DNA from: Persicimonas caeni
Lineage (GTDB): Bacteria; Myxococcota_A; Bradymonadia; Bradymonadales; Bradymonadaceae
Assembly: GCF_006517175.1 (NCBI RefSeq)
Contig: NZ_CP041186.1
Span: 2,941,001-3,005,000, forward strand
Length of the DNA: 64,000 nt
Reading direction: 5' to 3'
The position numbers and the translations under genes were made by a program. This document shows positions 52,857 through 62,013 of this stretch, in pieces. Every line of letters begins with the position of its first letter. Positions within the stretch are counted from its first letter, which is position 1. Under the pieces are notes generated by a model that had not been told where the DNA came from, searched no databases, and worked only from the letters and a program-made list of their open reading frames with translations.

Positions 52857-52948
52857 AAGGACATAGGGGCTGCGTATCGTGCAGGGGTTCAGGTTCGCTT
52901 GATGGCGCACCTGTACCGCGTCGCGAATCGCAGCGCCTATGTCCTTAA
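52857..52948. repeat. 92-bp MITE-like inverted repeat
   Basis: TAAGGACATAGGGGCTGCG at the left end pairs with the right end (complement differs at one base). An inner CAGGTTCGC/GCGCACCTG stem continues the fold. It lies between two convergent genes and could terminate both, but the long near-perfect ends suggest a small transposed element. Confidence 0.6.
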
Positions 52949-52967
52949 TTGCTTATGTAGCAGGCCT

Positions 52968-54224
52968 TCAAAAACCGAGGCGCCTCGTCCTCCAGAGCCC
53001 CCACACTCCGCCGATTAGCCACCACACGCCGACCGGCCCACCACTTCCGCCTGTCGAACACCCTCCATCACCACCAGGGCTGTCGCTAGCTCCAGCGTCG
53101 GCCTCGCCTCCTGCGTCGCCGCCGCCCGAGTCGACCTCGACACCGAGCGCGTCGGCCAGCTCGAGCCACACCGCCGGGCAGGTCTGAGCGACGTCGCTGT
53201 CGGCCGGGCAGTCGTTTCTGGGCCCGGCGAGGCGCGTGAACTCGACGGCCGCGGCCAGCGAGTCGTCGGCGCCGACGCGTGACAGGTCGTGGCCTTCGCG
53301 GTCGCGGCGCGCGCACAGATGGTGCGCCCCGTCGACGTAGGCGACGCACATCGCGCTGTGGTCGACGAGCGTCTCGGACCAGAGCGGGTCGACGCCCTGC
53401 TCGCCCACGAGCACGCCACGGGCGTCCTCGAAGACCCCGCTGACCCACACCTTCAGGCCGCGGTCGGTGAGCACCGCCCCGCTGGGCCACGAGTCGACCG
53501 CCCGCGCGTGGGCGGTCGGGTTGGTGATCGGTCCCCAGTAGACGCGCATCTGGTCGCCGTCGCGCCCCAGCCAGACGACCCACCCCTGTTCGTGGACGTC
53601 GAAGACGTACGGATATGTCAGGCCGTCGAGCTCGACGAGCTCGCGGTGGGTGCCCTCGTCGAGGTCGACGAGCAGCAGGTGCGCGGCGCCGCGCACGGCG
53701 TCGTCGGTCGAGTAGGCCGACACCACGAGGCTCGACTCGCTCAGAAACGCCGCCCGCGTCAGGTGCAACGGCGCGTCGATGCTCACCTTCTCGACGGTCT
53801 GCCCCGCGTCGTCGGTCCACCAGACGCCCTGCTCGGCGGCGTCGTCGACGTTGATCAGATACGCCGCCCGCGTGCGCTCGGGGCTGACGGCGACTCCGGC
53901 AGGTTTTCGGGGGATCTGCTGGCGAATCTCGAAGTCGCAGCCGTCCGGCGAGTAGAGGACGGCGTCGTGGGTAAACACGAGCCACTCGTGCAGCCCGAGC
54001 ACGCCCACCTGGAAGTCGTCGCCCCCGGCGAACGCCTCCTCGCACACGTAGCGCTCGGGCGCCTCGCTCGTGATCAGCCCGAAATTCGTGCGCATCACCC
54101 ACTGCGAGTCGCCCACGGCGCTCAGGTCGGTGGGCAGCGGCTCGGAGCCGTGCGCCGAGGCGCTCGTCGAGACCATCATCGAGGCGAGGAGCGAGGCGAT
54201 GCAAAGCGTCAACAGTCGGGTCAT
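52968..54224 (-). CDS. secreted protein with MYXO-CTERM-like tail
   Basis: A 418-residue protein with a signal peptide (cleavage near ASAH) and a beta-rich mature part. Repeated strand units such as WVVWLGRDGDQMRVYWG, LLLVDLDEGTHREL and VWVSGVFEDARGVLVG suggest a propeller. Pairs of Cys are present. A Gly/Asp/Ser linker leads to CSTGG, a hydrophobic helix (VGVWWLIGGVWGLW) and a short basic tail, the layout of MYXO-CTERM sorting signals that anchor proteins at the surface. Function is unknown. Confidence 0.65.
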   Translation of the reverse strand: MTRLLTLCIASLLASMMVSTSASAHGSEPLPTDLSAVGDSQWVMRTNFGLITSEAPERYVCEEAFAGGDDFQVGVLGLHEWLVFTHDAVLYSPDGCDFEIRQQIPRKPAGVAVSPERTRAAYLINVDDAAEQGVWWTDDAGQTVEKVSIDAPLHLTRAAFLSESSLVVSAYSTDDAVRGAAHLLLVDLDEGTHRELVELDGLTYPYVFDVHEQGWVVWLGRDGDQMRVYWGPITNPTAHARAVDSWPSGAVLTDRGLKVWVSGVFEDARGVLVGEQGVDPLWSETLVDHSAMCVAYVDGAHHLCARRDREGHDLSRVGADDSLAAAVEFTRLAGPRNDCPADSDVAQTCPAVWLELADALGVEVDSGGGDAGGEADAGASDSPGGDGGCSTGGSGGPVGVWWLIGGVWGLWRTRRLGF

Positions 54225-54303
54225 GGGTCCGCCGGGGCGTCGAGTCGGATTCCCTACACCCTACACAACGACCGACGCACTAGGCAAAAGGCCGGAGAGG
54301 CCG

Positions 54304-54735
54304 TTAGATGAGGCCCGGAGCGAACTCGTCGGCCTCGATGAAGTCGCTGTCGTCGGTGTCGTACGTGTCGAAGAGCCCGTCTTCGAACTCGTCGTCGTCG
54401 ATGAAGTCGTCGCCGTCGGCGTCGAACGTGTCGAAGTCGACGTTGACTAGCCCGTAGTCCTCGGCGCGCACGGTGAACTCCTCTTCGTCGAGGCGCTCGT
54501 CGTCGTCGGTGTCGAACTCCTCGAAGACCCCCTCGTCGTCGAGGCCCTCGGCGAATTCGTCGGCGTCGAGCTTGCCGTCGTCGTCCTCATCCCAGTCGGC
54601 GAACGCCGTGTCGATGGGCCCGCCGCCCAGCGGCTCGTCGTCCTCGACGACGTCGCCGTTGCCCGAGCAGCCGAAGGCGCCACAGGCGGTGAGCAGGAGC
54701 GCGAATAAAATGGCGAGATTCTTGTGGTATGTCAT
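54304..54735 (-). CDS. EF-hand lipoprotein
   Basis: A 143-residue exported lipoprotein: hydrophobic signal with candidate lipobox Cys at LLTAC or AFGC, then four EF-hand-like loops (DWDEDDDGKLDADEF, DTDDDERLDEEEF, DADGDDFIDDDEF, DTDDSDFIEADEF). Each has the DxDxDG-type spacing with Asp/Glu ligands, some imperfect. It is extremely acidic. A calcium buffer or sensor at the cell surface is likely. It is followed by the convergent or same-strand secreted protein gene after about 80 bp. Confidence 0.82.
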   Translation of the reverse strand: MTYHKNLAILFALLLTACGAFGCSGNGDVVEDDEPLGGGPIDTAFADWDEDDDGKLDADEFAEGLDDEGVFEEFDTDDDERLDEEEFTVRAEDYGLVNVDFDTFDADGDDFIDDDEFEDGLFDTYDTDDSDFIEADEFAPGLI

Positions 54736-54776
54736 GGCTTTCCTCGTGTGTGAGTCCAGCGAGGAATTTAAACACG

Positions 54777-54845
54777 CTATTTGGGGCGAGGGCTAACTAC
54801 GCCCTCGCGGAACGGCAATTTGAGTGTTCCTCCGGTGGGGCGCGT
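54777..54845 (+). mobile_element. 128-bp MITE-like element, partial copy
   Basis: The left half (CTATTTGGGGCGAGGGC through TTTGAGTGTTCC) is nearly identical to the start of the full copy at 54863, but it breaks off after about 64 bp. It reads as the remains of a nested insertion or a tandem duplication. Confidence 0.72.
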
Positions 54846-54862
54846 GTGGTTGTTGAGGCTCG

Positions 54863-54990
54863 CTATTTGGGGCGAGGGCTAACTACGCCCTCGCGGAACG
54901 GCAATTTGAGTGTTCCCCAATCCAGCTCGTGTGGTGCATGGGGCAACACTCAAATCGTAGTTTGCGCCGCTGTTCAGGCGCCTCTAATAG
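54863..54990 (+). mobile_element. 128-bp MITE-like element, full copy B
   Basis: Same length and order as copy A at 37688-37815 but in the opposite orientation. It starts CTATTTGGGGCGAGGGC, contains TTTGAGTGTTCCCCAATCCAGC, and ends GGCGCCTCTAATAG, a two-base variant of the expected terminal repeat. The two copies agree at roughly nine of ten positions by eye. Confidence 0.82.
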
Positions 54991-55097
54991 CACGCGCCAC
55001 GCCTCTGCAAGGCCTGCATCCCAACTATTATTGGCCAACCCGACCACTCTGCGGTAAAACCGCCCCGAACAACGACCTTCCCTGTCTTTTCAAGCAC

Positions 55098-56858
55098 ATG
55101 TCCAAAAACGAAACGAAGACCGACGCCCCCGAATCGAGCGTCGATGAAGCGGCCGAAACAGCCAAAAAGACCGGCCGCGGCTTTCTGGTGATCACCGGCG
55201 CCAAGATGTGGTTCATGGTCACCGGCGCGGTGATCCAGCTCGGCCTGCCCATCTTTTTGGGCTCGCCGGAGCAATTCGGCGTCTTCAAGATCGTGACCGA
55301 GGCGATCAGCCTCATCAATATGGTCATGATCACGGGCACGCTGCAGGCGGTGAGCAAGCTGGTGAGCGAGCAGCCGCACGCGGCCAAGCGCGTGGTCAAC
55401 CAGGCGCTCAAGCTGCAGCTCTTTTTGGGGCTGCCCATCGCCGCCGTGTACGCCCTCGGAAGCCCCTGGATCGCCGAGCAGTTCAACGACCCGACGCTGA
55501 CGAACCTGATACGCCTCTCCAGCCTGATCATCGCGTTCTATGCGTTCTACGCGATCTTTGTGGGCTACCTGAACGGGGTCAAAGAGTTCGTGCGCCAGGC
55601 GAGCCTGGATATTACGTTCGCGACGCTCAAGATGGTGGGCATCGTCGGGCTTGTCTTGCTGGGCTTCGGCGTCGGCGGCGCGGTCGCAGGCTTTGTGGGC
55701 GCGGCGGGCATCATCTGCCTAATCTCGGGCGTGTGGGTCTTTCGGATCATGCGCACCCACGCCGACCGGTTTCCGGCCAAGGACGAGGACGAAGACGCCC
55801 CCAAAGAGGCGCTCAAGCGCCTGCTCGGCTACCTCGTGCTCATCATGGTCTACACCTTCGCCCTCAACGGGCTGATGCGCGCCGACCTGTTCGTCCTCAA
55901 GAGCGTGACCTCGGAGGTCCCCGCGCACCTGTCGGGCGCCGAAGGTCTGTTCAACCTGATCAGCTCGAAATTCGCCGGCTTCTACGGGGCGGTCCTGAAC
56001 ATCGCGCGCATCCCCTACCAGGGGGTCATCGCGGTGACGTTCGTCATCTTCCCGCTCATCAGCGAATCGACGTTCAAAAAAGACCGCAGCAAGACGCAGG
56101 CCTATATCAAGGACACGTTCCGCTACTGCCTGCTCCTCATCGCCGGGGTGGGCGGCCTGCTGGCGCTCAACGCCGACTCGATCATCGCCGGATTGTACTC
56201 GAGCGAGTACGGCGCGGCGGCCTCGGCGCTGGCGATCTTGAGCGTGTCGATCATCTTCTTCGCGCTCTACTACGTCGCCACCACGATCATCATCGGCGCA
56301 GGGCGCCCCAGCGTGGCCGTGGTCATCATGGCCATCAGCCTGGCGATGAGCGCGGGGCTGAACTACTGGTTCGTCAACGAGGTGCACGACGAGACGGTCG
56401 CGCAACTCGACTGGACGCCGCTCGAGTCTCAGGAGGCCGCCACGGCCCAGGGCGCGGTCCAAAACGCCATCGCTGTGGCCCAAAACCGCGTCGACCTCGC
56501 CGGCCCGTACCTGCTCGAGGGGGCCAACTACATGGAGTCGGCCGCCGTCGCCACCACGATCGCGATGTTCGTCGGTTTTCTTCTGTCTTTGCTGTGGTTG
56601 TGGAAGAATTACGGGGCCGCCGCCCCGCCCATGACCGTGGTGCGGATCCTGGCGGCTCTGGGCGCGCTGTACGGCGTCGATTATCTGGTGCAACTGCCCA
56701 CTGCCTGGGTCGCCGAGTACGGTAAAATTGGCTACCTGGGCATCGTCGCGGGTAAAATGGCGGCGATGGGGCTGTTGTTCTTGGTCGTATTGTTCGTGCT
56801 GCGGGAGTTCGGGGAGAAGGATTTGAACCGGGTGAAGGCGGTTATTGGTAAGAAGTGA
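55098..56858 (+). CDS. MATE/MOP-superfamily flippase (polysaccharide or lipid II type)
   Basis: A 586-residue membrane protein with about 14 hydrophobic segments and the polysaccharide-flippase (Wzx/MurJ) style: FLVITGAKMWFMVTGAVIQLGLP at the start, YLNGVKEFVRQASLDIT, and IARIPYQGVIAVTFVIFPLISE, which recalls MurJ/Wzx central helices. An unusual hydrophilic insertion (about residues 425-480; LDWTPLESQEAATAQGAVQNA) lies between late helices. It probably flips a lipid-linked glycan; the substrate is unknown, and no glycan genes are adjacent. The ATG at 55098 is supported by the acidic cytoplasmic N-terminus. Confidence 0.82.
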   Translation: MSKNETKTDAPESSVDEAAETAKKTGRGFLVITGAKMWFMVTGAVIQLGLPIFLGSPEQFGVFKIVTEAISLINMVMITGTLQAVSKLVSEQPHAAKRVVNQALKLQLFLGLPIAAVYALGSPWIAEQFNDPTLTNLIRLSSLIIAFYAFYAIFVGYLNGVKEFVRQASLDITFATLKMVGIVGLVLLGFGVGGAVAGFVGAAGIICLISGVWVFRIMRTHADRFPAKDEDEDAPKEALKRLLGYLVLIMVYTFALNGLMRADLFVLKSVTSEVPAHLSGAEGLFNLISSKFAGFYGAVLNIARIPYQGVIAVTFVIFPLISESTFKKDRSKTQAYIKDTFRYCLLLIAGVGGLLALNADSIIAGLYSSEYGAAASALAILSVSIIFFALYYVATTIIIGAGRPSVAVVIMAISLAMSAGLNYWFVNEVHDETVAQLDWTPLESQEAATAQGAVQNAIAVAQNRVDLAGPYLLEGANYMESAAVATTIAMFVGFLLSLLWLWKNYGAAAPPMTVVRILAALGALYGVDYLVQLPTAWVAEYGKIGYLGIVAGKMAAMGLLFLVVLFVLREFGEKDLNRVKAVIGKK

Positions 56859-56875
56859 TGAGGACTTGACGAGCG

Positions 56876-57033
56876 GCGACCCCTTCCGAGGGTGCGCTCA
56901 TCGAGAGCGCCCGAGGGCGCCTCGATTCCGCTTCCCCCCGGAGACGAGTTCAAATTGAAACCTCGTCACCGGGGGTAAGCTCAGTCGAGCGCGCATTGCG
57001 CGCTCGACGTAGCGCACCCTCGGAAAGGGTCGC
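56876..57033. repeat. 158-bp imperfect inverted repeat
   Basis: Outer arms GCGACCCCTTCCGAGGGTGCGCT-type (56876-56898) and complement (57011-57033) match almost perfectly. Inner segments include palindromes such as GAGCGCGCATTGCGCGCTC. It fills the gap between the flippase and a lipoprotein gene and resembles in style the elements at 51940 and 58375. Confidence 0.65.
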
Positions 57034-57079
57034 AGCTCAAAAGAGTTTCAATCAGTAAAGCACTCGAAAGGCCTATACG

Positions 57080-57577
57080 ATGAAGTATCTCACAACTCTG
57101 CTGCTCCTCCTCACCCTCGCCCTGCCCGCCTGCGCCAACTCGCCGACCGACAAGTCGATCGACGACAAGGCCAACCTGCAGGTGACCGTGCAGACCTTCC
57201 ACCGCGACATGCGATGGAAGCGCTGGGAGTCGGCCGCCATGCTCATGGCCCCCGAGAAACGCCAGGAGTTTTTGGGCCGCTACGAAGAGCTCGGCGAGGA
57301 CTTCCATATCTCGAGCATCGAGCTCAAATCGCTGACCCACGAGGGCGACAAGGCGATCATCGACCTCGAGCAGGAGTCGTACAAAGAGCCGGCGATGATC
57401 GTGAAGAAAAAGCGCATCATCGAGGTGTGGGAGAAGCGCGACAGCGCCTGGGTGCTCGCTGATCGCATGCCCAAGGACGACTACAAAGAGATGAAGAAGG
57501 CCGAAGAGGCGGCGAAGAAGGCCGAGGAGGCGGCGAAGAAGGATGAGGCGCCTCCAGAATCCGACGCGCCTCAATAA
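57080..57577 (+). CDS. lipoprotein of unknown function
   Basis: A 165-residue lipoprotein (LTLALPAC, Cys18) with an alpha+beta mature domain (TFHRDMRWKRWESAAMLMAPEKR, KAIIDLEQESYKEPAMIVKKKRIIEVWEKRDSAWVL) that recalls NTF2-like or DUF-type stress lipoproteins. It ends in a Lys/Glu/Ala-rich coiled tail with a repeated KKAEEAA unit. It converges with the ABC ATPase gene, stops being five bases apart. Confidence 0.65.
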   Translation: MKYLTTLLLLLTLALPACANSPTDKSIDDKANLQVTVQTFHRDMRWKRWESAAMLMAPEKRQEFLGRYEELGEDFHISSIELKSLTHEGDKAIIDLEQESYKEPAMIVKKKRIIEVWEKRDSAWVLADRMPKDDYKEMKKAEEAAKKAEEAAKKDEAPPESDAPQ

Positions 57578-57581
57578 GGCC

Positions 57582-58346
57582 TCACTCCACCACCCACACC
57601 TTCCGTCCCGCCACCGTGCCGCCCCTGAGCGGCACTTCGAAGACCTCCGACAACAGAGACTCGGTGAGCGTGCTCGCCGTGGGCCCGTCGGCGACGGCGC
57701 GGCCGGCGTCGAGGACGACGACGCGGTCGAAGTAGCGGTCGACGAGCGCCAGGTCGTGCAGCACGGCCAGCGCCGAGCCGCCCTCGGCGCAGTGCTCCGA
57801 GACGCGGTCCAACAGCGCGACCTGGTGGCGCAAGTCGAGGCTCGCCGTGGGCTCGTCGAGCAGCCAGGTATCGGCCTCGGTGACCATCGTGCGGGCCATC
57901 AGCACGCGCTGCAGCTCACCGCCGCTCAACACCGACGCGGCGCGCTCGGCCAAGTGGGCGACCTCGAGGCGCTCCATGGCCTGCAGGGCGCGCGTCTTTT
58001 GGTCTTTGGAGGGCAGCGAAAAGCGCCCGGAGCGGGCGTGAAAGCCCATCAAGACGACCTCGAGCGCGCTGAACTCGAAGACCTGCGGTCGCGCCTGCGG
58101 CACCACCGACAACTTGCGGGCGACCTGGCGGCGGTCGACGTGCTGCAGGTCTTCGCCGTCGAGCTCCACACGGCCCCCCTGCGGGTCGAGCAGCCCGGCG
58201 AGCGTGCGCATGAGCGTCGTCTTGCCCGCGCCGTTGGGGCCGACGAGGGCGACCGACTCGCCGGGCTCGATGGTGAGCGAGACGTCGCGCAGGACTTCGG
58301 TCGGGCCGAAGGCGTGGGTGAGGTTGTGGGCTGTAATCGTCGTCAA
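57582..58346 (-). CDS. ABC transporter ATPase, BtuD/FecE type
   Basis: A 254-residue ATPase: Walker [11 protein letters not shown]-loop VVPQARPQ, signature LSGGELQRV, Walker [13 protein letters not shown], and the switch His in VLHDLAL. The sequence style is that of FecCD-partner importers of cobalamin, haem or siderophores. TTG 58346 with GGAG seven bases upstream is the preferred start; an in-frame ATG at 58511 would read through the repeat at 58375-58524. It is the last gene of the btuF-btuC-btuD-like operon. Confidence 0.88.
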   Translation of the reverse strand: MTTITAHNLTHAFGPTEVLRDVSLTIEPGESVALVGPNGAGKTTLMRTLAGLLDPQGGRVELDGEDLQHVDRRQVARKLSVVPQARPQVFEFSALEVVLMGFHARSGRFSLPSKDQKTRALQAMERLEVAHLAERAASVLSGGELQRVLMARTMVTEADTWLLDEPTASLDLRHQVALLDRVSEHCAEGGSALAVLHDLALVDRYFDRVVVLDAGRAVADGPTASTLTESLLSEVFEVPLRGGTVAGRKVWVVE

Positions 58347-58374
58347 CTCAGAACTCCGTATATACACGCAACAT

Positions 58375-58524
58375 CTTCCTCTCCGCCCGAGGCGAAGCCG
58401 AGGGATGGAGAGGACCGAGGAGAGGACTCCCTTTCCATGTAGCGAAGCGGAATGGAGAGGGACCGAGGGAGAGGCGTCCCCTCCTCGGTCCTCCCCACTT
58501 TTGAACTGCAAAGCGGGGAGGAAG
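58375..58524. repeat. 150-bp nested inverted repeat
   Basis: Outer arms CTTCCTCTCCGC and GCGGGGAGGAAG, middle arms GAGAGGACCGAGGAGAGGAC against its near complement, and an inner TCCCTTTCCAT/ATGGAGAGGGA hairpin form one nested fold. It separates the permease and ATPase genes of the importer operon and might lower expression of the ATPase. Confidence 0.65.
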
Positions 58525-58553
58525 ACGCTGCGCGATCGAGCGCATTCGCCTGA

Positions 58554-59594
<1,041 letters not shown>

Positions 59595-59609
59595 GTACGG
59601 TACGTCCTG

Positions 59610-60563
59610 TTATTTGCGAGCAGATGCAGAGCCGACGATCGCCTCGCGAATCGTGCGCAGGCCGTCGACCAGCCGCGGGGCGGGCCGCAGCACGACCGGG
59701 TCGTCGATCAAGTAGACGTGGCCCCTCTCGACGGCGTCGATCGAGGGGTACTGGTTCCAAAACTCGGTGTCGAGGCCCTCGCCGGCCATCGTGGCGTCGA
59801 TGATGCGCTCGGGGTCGAGGCTGATGACCTTCTCGATGTCGAGCTTGGGATAGGGGGCTTTTGCGTCGGCGAGGACATTTTTGCCCCCGGCGAGTTCGAC
59901 GAGTTCGTGGCCGAAGGTGCCCGGGCCGGCGGCGATGAGCGGGTTGCGCCCAAAGATCATGAGCACCCGCGGGTGCTCGCCGTCGCGGGCGCTGTCGGCG
60001 ACGCGGTCCATCTTCGCCTCCATGTCGGCCGCGAGCGCCTCGGCCTTGTCGGCGGCGCCCACGAGCTCGCCGATCTTGGCGATGCCCCGGTAGGTCTGGG
60101 CGAGGTTGTCCATGCGCACGAAGCCGTAGGGGATGCCGGCGTCGTCGAGCTTCTTGGCGATCTTGGGGTCGGCCCCCGAGCTCGTGCCCACGACCAGGTC
60201 GGGCTCTTTGGCCAAAATCGCCTCGAGGTCGACGTCGACGATGCCGCCGACCTTCGGGATCTCGGCGGCCTGGGCGGGATAATCGCAGAAGCGGGTCACC
60301 CCGACGAGGCGGTCGCCTGCGTCGAGCGCGAACAAGATCTCGGTGACGTTGGGAGCCAGCGACACGATGCGCTCGGGCCGGCCGGGCAGCTCGTCGGTGA
60401 CGACGACCTCGGGAGCGCCCTCCCCGGCCGACGCCGCTGTCTGGTTAGCCGACTTCTGGGTTGTCGACGGCTTGTCACACCCGGCCAGCACCGCCAACAG
60501 CACCATCAAACCCCACCAAATCAGCGTGCCATTGCTTGGTTGGCGAAAAAGCGTAGAATTCAT
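59610..60563 (-). CDS. periplasmic binding lipoprotein of the importer (BtuF-like)
   Basis: A 317-residue class III binding protein with lipobox LAVLAGC (Cys29). RIVSLAPNVTEILFALDAGDRLVGVTRFCDYP is close to the cobalamin-binding BtuF consensus, so vitamin B12 is the best-guess ligand. No cobalamin riboswitch is visible in the 97 bp upstream. It starts the importer operon, divergent from the MXAN_5187-type gene. Confidence 0.85.
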   Translation of the reverse strand: MNSTLFRQPSNGTLIWWGLMVLLAVLAGCDKPSTTQKSANQTAASAGEGAPEVVVTDELPGRPERIVSLAPNVTEILFALDAGDRLVGVTRFCDYPAQAAEIPKVGGIVDVDLEAILAKEPDLVVGTSSGADPKIAKKLDDAGIPYGFVRMDNLAQTYRGIAKIGELVGAADKAEALAADMEAKMDRVADSARDGEHPRVLMIFGRNPLIAAGPGTFGHELVELAGGKNVLADAKAPYPKLDIEKVISLDPERIIDATMAGEGLDTEFWNQYPSIDAVERGHVYLIDDPVVLRPAPRLVDGLRTIREAIVGSASARK

Positions 60564-60660
60564 ACCGAATGAAAGGCTGATATCGAGAAACGGGGTTTGG
60601 AAAAGCCCTGCCGCGTTGGTAAATTAGTCTACGTGGGTGCGTTTGCAAAGAGGGTCCCGT

Positions 60661-61935
60661 ATGACGCCGAAGGACGAGTTGTCGTCGTCGCATTTTGACG
60701 CCAAGCTGAGCGAATTCGAAAAGAAGCTCGAGCGGTTATACCGCACGTACGAGCAGTATTTTATCGGCGTCGAGAAGCGCCCTCCTCACGCCCAGCGCCG
60801 CGAGGTGGTGCGGATGTATCGGGAGCTCGAGCAGCTACCGATGGTCAAAACCGCCATCAAGTTCCGCTTCCGCAGCCTCGTGCAGCGTTTCAACAGCTAC
60901 AAAGCGTACTGGAACCGCACCGAAAAGCAGATCGAAGAGGGGACCTACCACCGCGACCTGGCCCGCGCCAAGGCGCGCCAGCAGCGCCGTCAGGACCAAG
61001 AGCAGCGCCACGAGCCCGAAGAGCGCAGCGGCCAAGCCGAAGACGGCGCCTTCGAGATCGACGACCTCGACCTGGAGAATCTCGATCTGGGCAGCATGGA
61101 GGAAGAGCTCCAGCAGATGGACCAGCGCGGTGAGTTCGAGAAATACGTCGGCACGCAGAAGATGAAGCGCGACGGGTTTCCCGAAGATGAGCAGCGCGGC
61201 GGTCAAGCTCCCAACCAGGAGTTCAAGCCGGCGCCGCGCGGCGACGGCAGCGGGCGGCCCCCGCAGCGCGGGCGCCAGGGAAGCAGCAGCTGGGAGCGCC
61301 CGAAGGTCGACGAGAACGTCAAGCAAAAGAAGCTCGCCGAACTGCAGGCCAAGCTCGGCCTGTCGACGCGTGGCAACCAGTCCAGCCAGCCCAATCAGCC
61401 CAGCCAGCCCAATCAGCCGGCCCAGGGCGGCAACAATCCCTTCGAGCGCAGCGCCGAAGGTCCCACGCAAAAGGCGCGCCCCGAAAATCCCTCGGCCCCC
61501 AGCCGCGGCGCCGACATGTCAAAGCTGCGCAAGCTTCGTCGCGCCAAAGAACGCCTCGAGAAAGAAAAGCAACAACGCCGCTCGGCCCCGCAGCGCTCGA
61601 GCGCCAACCGCAGCGTGGCCAGCCAGGCGCGCAGCAACCGCGACAACAACAGCAGCCGCACCACCGGCTCCAACCGCGTCATCCGGCGCAACTCGAGCGC
61701 CTCGGCGGGCAGCGGCGGCTTCAGCGAAGAGAAGTCGCGCAAGATCTACAACAACCTCGTCGAGGCCAAGCGTCGCTGCAAAGAGGACACCAGCAACCTC
61801 AATTACGACACCTTCAAGCGCACCATGGAGAAGCAGCGCAGCCAGATTCAGAAGAAAAAAGGCGCGCGCGACGTCGATTTCAAAGTGGTGATCAAGGACG
61901 GGCGAGCATTTTTGAAGCCGGAGACCAAGAAGTGA
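60661..61935 (+). CDS. MXAN_5187-type C-terminal-domain protein
   Basis: A 424-residue cytoplasmic protein with a conserved N-terminal helical region (residues about 10-100; LSEFEKKLERLYRTYEQYFIGVEKRPP), a long low-complexity Gln/Gly/Arg/Ser-rich centre with a PNQPSQPNQP repeat, and a conserved C-terminal domain (about 355-424; KIYNNLVEAKRRCKEDTSNLNYDTF..., DVDFKVVIKDGRAFLKP) that I recognise from myxobacterial MXAN_5187-like proteins. GAGGG lies upstream of ATG 60661. The family has no firm function. Confidence 0.72.
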   Translation: MTPKDELSSSHFDAKLSEFEKKLERLYRTYEQYFIGVEKRPPHAQRREVVRMYRELEQLPMVKTAIKFRFRSLVQRFNSYKAYWNRTEKQIEEGTYHRDLARAKARQQRRQDQEQRHEPEERSGQAEDGAFEIDDLDLENLDLGSMEEELQQMDQRGEFEKYVGTQKMKRDGFPEDEQRGGQAPNQEFKPAPRGDGSGRPPQRGRQGSSSWERPKVDENVKQKKLAELQAKLGLSTRGNQSSQPNQPSQPNQPAQGGNNPFERSAEGPTQKARPENPSAPSRGADMSKLRKLRRAKERLEKEKQQRRSAPQRSSANRSVASQARSNRDNNSSRTTGSNRVIRRNSSASAGSGGFSEEKSRKIYNNLVEAKRRCKEDTSNLNYDTFKRTMEKQRSQIQKKKGARDVDFKVVIKDGRAFLKPETKK

Positions 61936-62013
61936 TTCGTGAAATGCTCCGGCCCTAAACCTTGTTATTGATACGACGTAAGACTTCTATAACCGACAAC
62001 AACGGAGTCAACA

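Larger units (their letters stand above)
54736..55097. other. intergenic region filled by MITE-like copies
   Basis: This 362-bp divergent region contains one partial and one full copy of the 128-bp element (listed separately). No separate promoter signals could be distinguished from the element sequence, so the flippase gene may be transcribed from within or across it. Confidence 0.5.

Noticed and set aside
49362-52910. 1182-residue minus-strand open frame opposite the Clp hybrid and rsmG
   Set aside because: It covers two well-supported plus-strand genes and a repeat, and contains no recognisable domain.
54729-55097. N-terminal extension of the flippase starting upstream at 54729
   Set aside because: The extra residues are encoded by the MITE-like copies; the same peptide appears when copy A at 37.7 kb is translated. 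The true protein starts at 55098.
60564-60660. Cobalamin riboswitch upstream of the BtuF-like gene
   Set aside because: The gap is only 97 bp and shows no B12-box-like conserved sequence or the needed multi-stem fold.
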